Shown: positions 9,777 through 21,002, numbered from the stretch's first letter. The stretch: DNA of 64,000 nucleotides from Pseudocercospora fijiensis CIRAD86 (GCF_000340215.1 NW_006921538.1:682001-746000); one strand, 5' to 3'. Program-made: numbers and translations. The notes: generated by a model from the sequence alone, not told the origin.

Positions 9777-11467
9777 TTCTAAAGGCCGCGCCCTCGTAGC
9801 CTGTCTATATTCCAATCTCGACCTCTATTGCTACTAACTTAGCAAGTCTAATAAGCTGCTTAGCCGCGCTAAATTAAATACTTAACTACCTAATTATATA
9901 ACTATATTAAACCTTACCTCTAATACAATACAATGTCTAACTCTAACTGCGCTATTCTTGTATATAATAAAGTAATATAGTACTATAAGAATTAAGGACT
10001 ATCGACTAATTATAATACGAGTACACCTTCCCTACTATAATAGGTAGGTATACGGGGTATTGTAGTACTGCCCCCGTTCTAAGTAATGTCGTACCGAGTT
10101 CTCTACGTCTACTCTTAAAAGACCTAGAAATGTCCGCTTCCGAGGGTTGTCTGCTTCCGAGGGTTATTATTCTTATTATTACGAGGACTATTATTTACTG
10201 TCGTAGTTTTACTAGCCCTAATTAGTTAGGTTTAGCAGCCTTTAATTGTCAATCTTATCTTATCTTTTAAAAAACACAGCTCGTCTAGTTTCTATAAGTA
10301 AAGGCTATTATAAGTGTAGTAGTAGAGGTTCGTTTCGCTTAAAGGGTCGGAAAGATCGAGGAGTAACCTATTGTCCGCAAGATCGACCCCGGCTAGCTTA
10401 GCTCTATAGTTTTTGCTCTTAGTTAGTTAGTCTATTAAGCTACTTAATCTTTTAGGCGGCTTAAAGTTTTAATTAAAGTTTTAATTAACCCCTTAGTACC
10501 TTAGGCTCGTAGTATAGGTAAGGTTATATCTATAGGCGTAGTAACAATAGCAAGTAATGTTAATAATAGCGGCGCTAGCCGTCTTAGCGCTAACTTTACC
10601 TTACTTCTAATTTCCTTCTTTAACTAACAACAACTCGGCAATACTATTACTAATATAGCTATATCCTTTCTTTCTTAAATAGCAATATACTCCGCAACAC
10701 CGTTACTAATATAGCCGCGCTAGCCGCGCCGTCGTTATTATTATTATTACTATCCGCGCGCTATCCCCGCCGACCGTCTAGGCCCCGAGATCTTAATAGA
10801 ATAAGAGAGGGCGCTAAGAGGAGGGTCTTATAGAGTGCGCTAGTAAAGAGGTAGTTTCCTAGAGGAGTAGCGAATAGTTAACGCGTTATAGCGCGCTTAT
10901 TAACACTCGGTGCGCGTTCGCTATAGTAGTATAGTCTTATTGTCCTAGTTTACCGGCCCCTAATTAGTTAGCTAATAGCACCCTAGGGGTAGCATTATTC
11001 CTAGGCGACATTATAGGCCCTTAGCCTTCTTCTTATTCTTTACACTAGTCTAATATTTATCTAATAACTTAGTTATGTCTTTAAAAGAGGCTTTAGCTTC
11101 CTACGAGTCCTATTTAGGTAAATAGCCTTACTATCTTAGGAGGTATTCCTTCTTGCCTTGCCTAGTCCGGTGCTTTAGAATACGTTCTATAGACTACAGC
11201 TCTTCCCTATCGGCTAAGACTTCTTCTAACTTAGTAGGCGCTTTATCGCCTTCGCGCTAGTAATATAGTTTAAGGAGGGATACGTAGAAGGTATTATAAA
11301 TAGTGTAATAGGGTAGAAGCTATAACTAATAGGCCTATACGGAGGAGCCCTTAACTTCTCGAATACGGAATAGGCTAATATACCTTAGTGCGAGCTTAGG
11401 CCTTGTTTTACTATCGGGTAATAGGTGCTTACAAATACGGAGGTTCTTAGTGCTTAATATAACTATA
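9777..11467 (-). pseudogene. chromovirus V: polyprotein C-terminus with chromodomain, and 3' UTR
   Basis: Next to the LTR lies the polypurine tract (minus strand AGAAGGGAAGCG). The following kilobase matches the 3' non-coding regions of W (24571-24831, 34798-35770) and A (42750-43916). The chromodomain lies near 11060-11200 on the minus strand, matching the better preserved copy in A. Integrase C-terminal sequence continues to 11467, where hAT Y1 interrupts it. Chromodomains bring integrase to methylated-H3K9 chromatin in this retroelement class. Confidence 0.75.
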
Positions 11468-11684
11468 TAGACCCCGTAGTGGTTCGGTTTCTAAACTACC
11501 AAACGTATATAGTTTGGTTTCTTAGCGGCGAACTAGCTCCCTAGTTCCGGTTTAGTTTTTTCGAACTATATAGATTCCTAGTTTAAACTAGAGACTGTAT
11601 TAGTTTTACTATAAGGACACTCTTATTCGACTACCGGCTACGATTGCCGGCTATAATAGTAACTCTGTTACATTTACTACGCTC

Positions 11685-11920
11685 TTTTACCGTTGCTAGG
11701 GCGTAGTTGCCGTTACTAGGGCGTAGTTGCCGTTGCTAGGGCGTAGTTTTGCTATAAGGACACTCTTGTTCGACTATCGGCTACGATTGCTAGCTATAAT
11801 AGTTACTAGGTTGTATTTACTACGCTTTATTACCGTTGCTAGGGCGTAGTTGCCGTTGCTAGGGCGTAGTTACCGTTGCTAGGGCGTAGTTGCTATTACC
11901 GGGGCGTAGTTACCGTAGTT
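11685..11920. repeat. left subterminal 20-bp tandem repeats of hAT Y1
   Basis: Units of the form TTGCCGTTGCTAGGGCGTAG are repeated in two clusters (about 11688-11752 and 11833-11912), each preceded by the shared block CTATAAGGACACTCTT. The arrangement is thus a duplicated module of about 145 bp. Repeated subterminal motifs are typical hAT transposase binding sites, so this role is inferred. The mirror copy is in Y2 near 34340-34580. Confidence 0.8.
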
Positions 11921-12086
11921 ACGAAAGCTTACCTATATAACGTTACGTAAGCGGCAATAATTAGGGCTTCGCGATATTCTTATACTTTCAACTTCTTCCT
12001 CTATACCTATACCGATAATAACTACTATACGCTACGCCCCCGCCCCTTTCCCTTATAATAGTAAGAGAGAAGTGCGCCGCGCGCTA

Positions 12087-14375
12087 AATAGAAAATAGAA
12101 CTAAAGACCGCGAGTTTGTTTTACCTAAGCGTCTAACTAAAAAGTATAAGACTAAAGAGGAGTACTCTACGAAGAAGAATTCCGTACGAGACCGCGAGAG
12201 AAAGGAGAAGATAGATAAGGATAAAAGAGCTAAAGATAAGAGAAGAAAGGCGCGAAATAAGGCATTCTATCGATAGCTAGCGCCTATAGAAAAAAGTAAA
12301 GGTTAGAATAAGAAGATAACCTAAAAGAAGGCTAAAAGGAGGAAAGAATTGCGGCTAGTTTTCGAGCGTAAAGTTCTAGTAGCGTAAGTTAATCTAGCTA
12401 GCGGCCGTAGCTAGTAGCTATAGCCGGCAGCTATAGCCGGTAGCTATAGCCGGCATATTTTTCTTTAATACGTTAACTAATAGTATTTAGACCTATAGCC
12501 GCTACCTCTATCGATACGACCGATAGTAACGGAGATATTTAGATAACCGAGAACAATAATACTAGAGTTTAGGATACCGCGATAGAGCTTAATACTACGA
12601 ATAAAGGAACTAAAAAAAGCGAGGAGATACTATACGTCGATCTAGTAATAGGTACAGTCTTAGGGCCTAACGCTATAGACGATAAGCGCTAAGAGTAGAT
12701 CGAGTATAGTTAAAGAGACGAGATACTAGTAAAGGGCTAAGGTATAAGTCCTATTAATCTAGAAAATTATAGTTAAAGCTACTACGAAAAGCTAGCAAGG
12801 ATTAGAATCGAGACTAGTCGTCTTTATATCCTCGATATAGAGTAGAAGTTTCTTTATTAGTATTAGAGCGAAGCCTTTACGTCTATAAAGGTAAAGTAGC
12901 TTACGATTAATGCGATTAGGGCTAGGTATCTAGGGACGGCAGAAGTGTTACTATAGGAGGAAGGGGTATAGGTAATTATTCTATACTCGGTATATATAGC
13001 CGGCGTTCGTAGCCGGTAGATACTAATAGTTAAATAGAAAGCGTTTCTCGAAGGCAGAGTACTACTGCTATATAAAATCTTTACTAAGGCAGAGAGGGCT
13101 TATATCCGGAATCTAAGCTACTAGTAGGATAGGTTAGCGTTAGAATTCTCTAAATCTCTATATAAGCCTCCGAAGGATTACCTATTTTAGCGATACGGCT
13201 TTATCTCGACTACTCCGTAGGTACCTGAAGAAGCTCGAGCGCTCTTTAAGGTCTTTACTAAGAAGCGGAAGGAGTTCGAGGATTAGGATTAGTTAATAGA
13301 GCTATTAGTTAGTCTTAGGTTTCGTAGTTAGACTCGGCCTAAGTATTTGCTTATCGAGTGTCTTATACCGAAAGAGGATAGATTAAGACTAAAAACGAGC
13401 TTAGATTCGTTAGGTATAGTAGCTCGGTTCCGTTAGTAGGAGAGAGCCGCCGTATAGAAGGCAAAATTCAGGTAGTTAGGGTAGCTAGGAAAGAAATTCT
13501 AGTAGTTAGGCTAGCTAGGGTAGCTAGGAAAAAAAATCTAGTAGTTAGGTAGCTAGGAAATAAAAAAAAAGGTAGCTAGCTATTTACTACCTAGCTATTC
13601 CTAACGATACGATACTATAAAAGAAAGGGTGTTTCCCTATAGCTACTAGTATATATCTACTACTCCTAAGTCCTTACCTTACTATACGAAACCTTAAAAC
13701 ATACCGACCGATATTGTATATATACTAGGCGCTATACTAGGAAGGGTAACAACGAGACGATAGTCGAAACAGTCTAGTATACGAGCGAGATTGCGATAAC
13801 GTCGAGAGGAGGTCGTATACTTACCTTCGAGCCTATCGAGTCCTAGACGACGATTAGGGCTAGATTCATCCTCTCCGAATCCTAGTAGTAGGAATTTATT
13901 ATAGGGTACTACTACCTAGTCCTTACCTTTACGGAGTCTAAGTAGAAGGTTATTCGGAGATATAAGAATATCGAGTATTAACCCGGAAATCTTCGAAAAG
14001 GCTAGCTAGGCGTATCTTTAGAAACCCGAGTATATAGAGCAGTTTAATTAATAGGTCTATAAGATATAGTTCCCTTTATACTTACGTTTAAAGGAGTGTA
14101 AACTCCGGAAGTACTCGATACGATAGGGGAGTAAGGAGCGAACGGATATATTCTAGAAGTTCTTTATAGAGGGGGCATTATACCGTTATACGACTTCTCG
14201 ACTTAAAGGTTAACTAGTAATTGTCTACAACTTCTACGGTTTAATCTTGAAATACCCGAAACTAGGGGATAGGAACTTATCGCCTATAAACTATCTCTAT
14301 TCTAAACGGTATCGGGAATCTTAAGGAGAGAGGAGAGTTAATATAAATATAGCGTTCTAGAAAGAGGTACGTCTT
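12087..14375 (+). pseudogene. hAT Y1: coding region upstream of the transposase, no recognised domain
   Basis: Three consecutive stretches have coding character when RIP stops are read through. (a) About 12087-12400: a lysine/arginine-rich frame containing LTKKYKTKEEYSTKKNSV and RDRERKEKIDKDKRAKDKRR, likely nuclear. (b) About 12480-13470: a frame with an apparent intron near 12991-13032 (GTATAT...ACTAATAG) that contains GCCGG repeats. (c) About 13640-14375, containing YLRLKECKLRKYSIR and LVIVYNFYGLILKYPKLGDR. They could be 5' exons of the transposase, where hAT proteins usually have a BED zinc finger that I cannot see here, or separate genes. Stops are almost all TAG/TAA, as expected from CAG, CAA and TGG. 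The mirror copy is in Y2 at about 31890-34178. Confidence 0.6.
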
Positions 14376-14381
14376 CTAAAA

Positions 14382-14506
14382 TACCGGCTATAGCTACCGG
14401 CTATAGCTGCCGGCTATAGCTACCGGCTATAGCTACCGGCTATAGCTACTAGCTATAGATTCCGGCTATAGATTCCGGCTATAGATTCCGGCTACTTGAA
14501 TTAACC
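14382..14506. repeat. CCGGCTATAG tandem array inside hAT Y1
   Basis: About nine units of 12-13 bp (CCGGCTATAGCTA and variants) lie between two coding stretches, probably in an intron. The same motif occurs in smaller arrays near 12417, 13004, 15484, 16886, 17898, 18945, 19190, 19757, 20378 and 21234, always between coding segments, and at mirrored sites in Y2. Confidence 0.85.
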
Positions 14507-14529
14507 GTAGAGGTCTAGCTAATTATTAT

Positions 14530-16883
14530 AGGCTACGCTTAAGGAAGCTCTAGGATTAAAGGCTACCGATTTCTCTCCCGAAGACTTTAAGCAACTAGCA
14601 AACGAAATGCTAGCTACAAACGGTCTTCCGGAAGACTTTTATAAAAGGGAGTCTATATAGAAGATATATCTATATCTTATAAACTACCCTCCCCTATTTC
14701 TCGGCGCGATAACCTAGCGTATTATATTCGAAAAGAATAAAGAGGCTACGTTAGACGATATTCGGGAGATCCTCCGTAATACTCGCCGAGTAGCTATTAC
14801 TATCGATAGCTAGTTAAGCCGGACTATAAGAGCCTCCTTCCTCTCGATTATACTATACTTTATTAATTCGGATTAGAAACTCTAGGAACTTATAATCGGA
14901 TTCCCTAAAATTCTAGGTTCCTATACTAGTAAGGATATAGCGAAGCTTGTCTATACGGTAATAGATAGGGTTAGCGTAATAACGAAACTAATCTCGATTA
15001 CTACGGATAACGCTAGTAATAATCGAATATTGTATAAGGCGTTATATATACAATTTACTCGCATATATCTTTAAAATTACTAATTATATCGATAGGGTCG
15101 AGTATATAGAAGAGATTATAAGGTCTATAATCTAGCTTAATCTTCCGAATATTAAGCTCGCTACGATTCCGGATACGTACGATAATACGTACGACGATAA
15201 CGATAAAGAGGAGCCTAGTAATAGCCCTAGCCCTATTAAATCGGAGCCGACGTCGTTACTAGTTATATCCTTATAGAAGTTTCCCTACCTCGCTTATATA
15301 GTTCGAATCGCGATCCGAGCCCTCTTTAAAACGCTTAAAAATTGCACTATTAAACGACGACTAATAGAAGATCCTAGATAAGGATAAAGCAAAGTCGAAA
15401 GTCGAGAAACTCGTTATAGTAATAAGATAGGATAAGGTAGAGAGCCTCGCTCTCGTTTTATATAAGGTATAACTTTTGTCCGTAGCCGGCACCTATAGCC
15501 GGCAACCTAGTATAGTTCTAACTCTTTTTCTCTAGCTTCGTCGTCTAGCAATATATACGAACTCGAGCTTATAGAGATATAACCGATTCGAGGCTATTTA
15601 AAAGAACCTAATCGAGCGCCCTAAAACCGATACCTAGAATATCGTATAGAATAAGCGATAGCAAAAGCGGCCTCCTTAGTACCTACTCCGTTTTACCTAA
15701 GACGTTAAGACCCGGTTCGATTCGACTTTCTATATAGTTATAAGGGGATATACTTTACGGACCGCTCTCGAGATCTATTAGAGTTCCGAGGGTATTAAGT
15801 AGCTCGGCCTTACCGCCGCCGAATAGCGCTAAGTAGAGTATCTCGTTAATATTAGTAAGCATTACGCGAAGGTTACTACTACGATTAGAAGAACCCGAGG
15901 ACCGACGATCTACCTTATCTTTATATACTATAACTAGCTCTTTAACGAGCTCGAGGAAACCGTAGCTAAGCTAGCTAAGAAGAGCGTTCTCTAGAAAGTA
16001 GCTATAACGAAAGCTATAGACAGCTCCTATACTAAGTTGTATAAATATTATAGTACTACCTTTAAGTCGTTCGGGGATATCTATAGCGTTACGTACTTAC
16101 TTAACCTAGTAGAAAAGGATATATACTAGTAGAGGCCGGAATAGAAGGTAGACGAGGTATAGCCGAAGCATTACTAGACTATTCTAGAAAAGATATTCTA
16201 CGAGCGTCGGAAAGAAACTAGTCTAAATACAGCTCTTATAAAGAAAAAGAAGGTTTAGAGGGCTCCGATATTATACCTATTTTATAGGTAGGAAGTAGAG
16301 GTAGAAGAGGAAGCAACTACTAAAGGGAATAAAGAAGAGTTCGATCTCTATCGGCGCGCGAGTAAGTATAAACCCGTAGGCTTAGAAAGAGGGCTAATAA
16401 TCTCTAGATCTTACCGGTCTTCTAGACGAATTCGGAGACGATATTCTCGCTATATAGTAGCGGTTAGAGCCTAAGTTTCTAACGATAGCGTCGGTCGCTC
16501 GGGACGTCCTCGCTATTCCGAGCGTAGGTATAGGCTATAAAAGGTCTTTTAGTATCGCTCGTTACTAGGGCCGCTTTAATCGAATATACTCGCCTACTAC
16601 CTTCGAATCTATTATAGTATTCCGATACTATCTCCTCTACTAGAATCGCTAAGGTAGGTTATTAAAGATTATACTAAAGGAGTTAATTGAGGAATTAGAA
16701 AACCTTAAGATCGAAGAAACCTAAAAGCGCGAAGAGAATACGAAATTTAGTCTAAGCGAAACCCTAATTAGCGATAACGAAGAGGAGGAGGTCGGAGGTA
16801 GAAGGCGATACCGGGTCGAGAAGCGGAAACGTATATAGGCTTAGAGTAGCTTTAAGGAGACGAAGCGTTTACGTATAAGGTAA
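14530..16883 (+). pseudogene. hAT superfamily transposase, RIP-inactivated
   Basis: The RNase-H-like hAT core is plain when stops are read through. First catalytic Asp block: VAITIDS*LSRTIRASFLS (about 14786-14845; canonical hAT LxxDGWTSxN...SF), then a helix through PKILGSYTSKDIAKLV. Second Asp block: LISITTDNASNNRILY (about 14988-15035). The insertion region ends with VEYLVNISKHYAKVTTT and GPTIYLIFIYYN*LF (about 15835-15945), then SSYTKLYKYYSTTFKSFGDI. The C-terminal dimerisation domain reads LEPKFLTIASVARDVLAIPS followed by SFSIARY (about 16460-16560; family ...DYLAIPASSVPSERVFS). A charged tail ends near 16883. One intron near 15480-15530 contains GCCGG repeats. Cut-and-paste transposition with 8-bp duplications is the family activity. 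Confidence 0.9.
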
Positions 16884-17051
16884 TATAGCCGGCGTATATA
16901 GCCGGTATATATCCGAAATATGTTTCGAATTCCTAGGACCTAAATAGACTAGTTGCTATAGTAACCGACCCCGCTTACCTACAGACTATTTCTAATTCTC
17001 TATTCGCTCTTCCTCTTCTTCTTCCCTTTCCCTATATTCTTAAAGATAAAT

Positions 17052-17860
17052 ATACCTTAAGGATTCGGCTCTTCGGGCCTTCCTAAGCCGGCTACCTCCC
17101 CTTCCTTAAGCTACTATCCTTTATTCGAATCTAACGATAACCTACTAAGGCGGTTTAATAGAAGACTATTTATTCTAGAAGGTAAGAAGCATTAATATCT
17201 TCTTACGATTATATACTTATTAATTTTCTAGGTCCTACCGATATACCCTCGTCGCTTAAACGCGTAGATAAATATCTTTAGAGGCTAAAGGGTAAGGGTA
17301 AAGTAAGCTAAGTATAGGGAGACTATAGCGAGAACGAGATATCGGAAGAGTAAGGCTCTCCGTAATATATACGAAGGAAGGGGGTTCCTCGGAAAATAGT
17401 ACTAAAAAATAAGAAGGCTTTAAGTAGATAGGAGAAGGCTAAAAAAAGTAGGCGGACGAAGACTATCGCGAAGAAAAGTTATCTTTCTATTAAAAAAAAG
17501 GGAATAAGGTAGGACTTAACGATAAAGAAGCGGCGCTTTAAACTAGGTACTATTGCCCTTCGCTAGATCCGGCTTTTCTAAAATAAAAGAGGGACCGAGC
17601 TTTTAATCCCTAAGACTCCCTTCTAGCGACTCGTCCGAGAAATTATATTAGATTTTCGGTCTAGTATACGATTTACGGCTAAGGCGATTAGTACTCTTTA
17701 GGAAGCTACGGAGGCATTTCTCGTAACTAAGCTTAAGCTTTTAAACCTCCTTACTATCTATACGAAGCGGGTTACTCTTTAAAATAAAGATATATAGCTT
17801 CTAGCTAAAATTCGGCGTCGGTTTATAGCGGATTAGTTAGAAATTGTATTTAGTCGTTAA
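17052..17860 (+). pseudogene. divergent histone H3 variant carried by hAT Y1 (RIP-inactivated)
   Basis: The C-terminal about 100 residues form a histone H3 fold: RFKLGTIALR*IRLF* (alpha-N), GTELLIPKTPF*RLVREI (alpha 1), FTAKAISTL*EATEAFLV (alpha 2), LLTIYTKRVTL*NKDI*LL (loop 2 and alpha 3). Stops sit where H3 has Gln: YQ, PFQRL, LQEA and DIQL. Alpha-N carries two extra residues before TELLI. The N-terminal part, about 150 residues, is Lys/Arg/Ser-rich and has none of the canonical H3 tail motifs, recalling centromeric CENP-A variants, but loop 1 is not lengthened, so CENP-A status is not shown. Inferred start: ATA (was ATG) at 17052. Inferred intron: 17182-17231 (GTAAGA...TTCTAG), which restores the frame. 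H3 histones wrap DNA in nucleosomes. Mirror copy in Y2 at 28405-29213. Confidence 0.88.
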
Positions 17861-17894
17861 ATAAACCTAGGAGGAGGCCTATTTTCGTATTCTT

Positions 17895-19475
17895 TTACCG
17901 GCTATAGGTACCGGCTATATTTCTAATTTTATCTCCGCGCCGTCCCTAAATCTAAGATACGAAGTAGAAACCTAGCGCTCTATATTTACCCGGCTATTAT
18001 AGAGACGAGCTATATTTAGATTAGTTTCTTCGTATATCGCGACCTAGCGGGTAGTAAGCGAAAGGGCGATAGAACGTTTATAATACGTCTCTATTTAGAC
18101 CTAAAATATAAAGGTCCTAAGAAGCCCTAGTATCCTAACTATAAGGAGATTCTTTAGTATTAGCACTTTAATCCTCTATACTACGAGGCAGATAGTAAGC
18201 CTACGAGAGAGAAACTTTAACGAGAAATTCTCTATAATACGTAGCGCTATTATATAGCTATAGATACGTACTAAGTCCGGCAACTCGAAGAAGATTTAAG
18301 ATAGCGACCGAGTAGGAGAATAATAGTATATTAGTAGAGTCGAGGTCTTATAAGCGAAGTATAAGATAATATAGGCTCTTAGTCGTATAGAGTAACGTAC
18401 TATATAAATAACTAAGCGTACTACTCTTATTTACTTACGACCTATATCCTAGGATACTCTACTCGTACTTTTTATACTCTTTTCTAATACTTTACCTATA
18501 ATCGCTCCGCGATAACCGAGTAAATATAAGCTATAGGATTTCCGCTCGGTACCTTAGCCTTCGAGATACGGCGGAGTTAATTCTCTATAATACGTAGCGC
18601 TATTATATAGCTATAGATACGTACTAAGTCCGGTAACTCGAAGAAGATTTGAGATAGCGACCGAGTAGGAGAATAATAGTATATTAGTAGAGTCGAGGTC
18701 TTATAAGTAAAGTACGAGATAATGTAGGCTCTTAGTCGTATAGAGTAACGTACTATATAAATAACTAGGCGTGCTACTCTTATTCACTTACGACCTATAT
18801 CCTAGGATACTATTCTCGTACTTTTTATACTCTTTTCTAATACCTTACCTATAAGCGCTCCGCGACAACCGAGTAAATATAAGCTATAGGGTTTCCGCTC
18901 GGTACCTTAGCCTCCGAGATAGGGCGGAGTTGAATTTAGAGCGATAGCCGGCACTCGTAGCCGGTATATAGAGACGGTAGTAGGCCTTTTCCTACTAAAT
19001 AACTAGCTTGTTTAGTATAGCCTACCTGATATTTCTTATATTTACTAGCAATAGGCCTAGGTTACTTATAAGATTACTATAGCTAGTAAAGGCATTACTA
19101 AAGAATATCTATACTATAGTAGGATACTATTATTACGCCGGCTATTTATTAAAAGGAGGCTTTCGCCTATTACTATACCGGCTATATATACCGGCTATAT
19201 TTCAAAGTCTGCCGTACCTGCCTTTTTTAGCCGTACCTACCTTTTTTAGCCGTACCTACCTTCTTTCCTTACTCTAACGTTACTATAATATAGGCTTATA
19301 CGAAGCTTACTCTATTACCTAGCGATACCGCGATACTATCTCTCTCGCTATATTTAACCTTCGTATCGATACCTATACCTCTACGCTCTATATCTACTAC
19401 CTCCGTAATACCCTCGCTCCGCGCGCGCCTTCGTATACCTTCGTAACGCACTTTTTTCCTTAATTCGACGACTTT
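17895..19475. other. hAT Y1 spacer between the two histone genes
   Basis: Holds GCCGG-type repeats near 17898 and 18945, a tandem duplication (18225-18935), three copies of a 19-bp GCCGTACCTACCTTTTTTA unit (about 19208-19262), and the presumed promoter of the H3-like gene. Around 17960-18230 a plus-strand frame looks weakly coding (SFFVYRDLAGSKRKGDRTF) but no family is assigned. The block near 17935-18015 is similar, inverted, to the end of each duplicated unit, so a nested element or diverged inverted repeat is possible. Confidence 0.55.
18225..18935. repeat. direct tandem duplication of about 365 bp inside hAT Y1
   Basis: Two adjacent copies, each running from TTCTCTATAATACGTAGCGC to CGGCGGAGTT, meet near 18588. 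They differ mainly by transitions. The same duplication is in Y2 (about 27330-28045), so it predates the split of the two copies. Confidence 0.85.
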
Positions 19476-19479
19476 TATA

Positions 19480-20290
19480 ATACCGAGTCTACTTAACTAA
19501 GTTACGACGCCTCGTAAGAAGGGACCTACTACTTCTATAGGTCGCAATAAGACCGGAAATAATAGAACGAGTATAGTATATTAACGTAAGAGGGCTGCTA
19601 CTACTACCGCTAGCTCCGGTGCTAGAAAGGGCGTCGCGAGTAAGGCTCCGTATAAGACAATAGCGGGCAAGGCTCTATATAAGACGACAACTAGCGCTTC
19701 TACTACTAGAAGTAATCGTACGAAGCGTCGATAGCGCCTAAGAAGTAAGTCCTATTTATAGCCGGTAGCGTAGCCGGCAGCGTAGCCGGTAGCGTAGCCG
19801 GCATTCTTACTATCTTTTTACTAATCCTTCTTTAGCTATAGCCCTCCGTTAGATTCGGTAGTATTAGAAGAGTTTTAAGCTCCTAATCCGTAAAGCTCCT
19901 TTCCGACGACTTATTCGCGAAATTGCCTAGGTTTATAGAACGGACCTTCGCTTCTAAGCCTCCGCGATAGACGCCCTTTAAGAGGCTATAGAAGCCTACC
20001 TAGTTCGTATCTTCGAATATATATTTCTCTCCTACCTCTTTTCGGACTATACTAATACTATTTTAGCGGTTAACCTTATAGCTATCTACGCGAAGCGTAT
20101 AACGATTATAGATAAGGATTTCAAAGTACTCGATTAGATTCTAAAAGGCTAGAATATCTATATTCGAGATAGTGCTAGATAGGATAGATATTCTAGTAGG
20201 AAGGATGTTCGTAGTATCGTCTATAAGCTTTTCTATATACGAAATAAGCCGCGGTTATACGGCGCTATATACCGCGCTCTAAATACTCTC
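19480..20290 (+). pseudogene. histone H3-like gene carried by hAT Y1 (RIP-inactivated, two introns)
   Basis: The H3 histone fold is clear: TIALR*IR*Y*KSFKLLIRK (alpha-N), APFRRLIREIA*VYRTDLRF (alpha 1 to loop 1), ASAIDAL*EAIEAYLVRIFE (alpha 2), NLIAIYAKRITIIDKDFKVL (loop 2 and alpha 3). Stops at Y*K, IA*, RF* and L*E match glutamines conserved in canonical H3. The N-terminal tail contains ARKGVASKAP, resembling the H3 K9-S10 region ARKSTGGKAP, after an extension of about 60 residues. Introns: 19745-19835 (GTAAGT, TACTAAT branch, TTCTTTAG), which holds four GCCGG repeat units; and about 20019-20066, with branch TACTAATAC and a donor GT mutated to AT. The C-terminus seems longer than in H3. Start ATA (was ATG) at 19480. 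Mirror copy in Y2 at about 25975-26785. Confidence 0.9.
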
Positions 20291-20474
20291 TAAGTATATA
20301 TATATAGTATAGTATACTTTATTAGCCGTACGGAATAGAAGTCTTTAAAAATCCTATTAGTACTAAGGAGTTAAAAGGCCGGCTACGCTACCGGCTACGC
20401 TGCCGGCTACGCTACTAGGTCTTATAAAGAACTAAAAGAAGATAGAAATTCTAGTTAATTTGTATTAGTTTAGA

Positions 20475-21002
20475 TTTTTAGAAAAAGAAAACAAGGAAAA
20501 AAGGAAGAAGATTAAAGAACCTAATACTTATAGTTATAGGCATTATCCCTATTCTCTAGACTATATTATATACCTGCTTTCGCAACTCTACCTAATACTC
20601 CTACTAAATATCCTTATACTCTACCTACTAGAAATTCAACTAGGTACCTAGACCTATAGCTGCCTCTATATCTTTTACTATCTTCTATAGGTTAAAGGAA
20701 TCCTCTATAGTAGCCTCTACTTCCTTATATAATACGAAGTTACTACCTACCCTATCCTTAATATCTACTAAATAACCTAGAGTTCTAAAGAACGAACTAG
20801 TATTCGGCCGTAGTATAGCGAGTAACTAGTAGAACGCCCTATAGAGCTGCCTTATAGCTGTTTCGTATATAGTACCGATATCGAGGGAGGAGCTATCTTA
20901 GTACTTAATATTAGAGTATAGTTTAGTAGGAAAGTGCTAGAACTTCTTATAGAGAGCTTCGACGGAAATCGATAAGTTCTGCCTAGATCTAGATAAAGAC
21001 AT
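20475..21002 (-). pseudogene. hAT Y1 cargo gene of unknown function
   Basis: A minus-strand frame of about 175 codons starts with ATG at 21000-21002 (MSLSRSR...). Its only interruptions are TAG codons, as expected for RIP of CAG/TGG. Visible parts: LSISVEALRKKF, DSSSLDIGTIYEIAI, LLAILRPNASSFFRTLGYL, DIKDRVGSNFVLYKEVEATI. It looks soluble and helical, without signal peptide or obvious membrane segment. No family was recognised. It is read towards the histone genes and starts about 430 bp from the right transposon end. The mirror copy at 25263-25790 in Y2 keeps the same ATG and frame, which supports a real gene. Confidence 0.7.

Noticed and set aside
14382..14506. CRISPR-like regularly spaced repeat
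   Set aside because: Units are only 12-13 bp, adjacent without unique spacers, and the genome is fungal.
17960..18230. DUF3435-type tyrosine recombinase (Starship captain)
   Set aside because: A short frame (FFVYRDLAGSKRKGD) looked reminiscent, but no catalytic residues or full domain could be followed, and the block also resembles a diverged inverted repeat.
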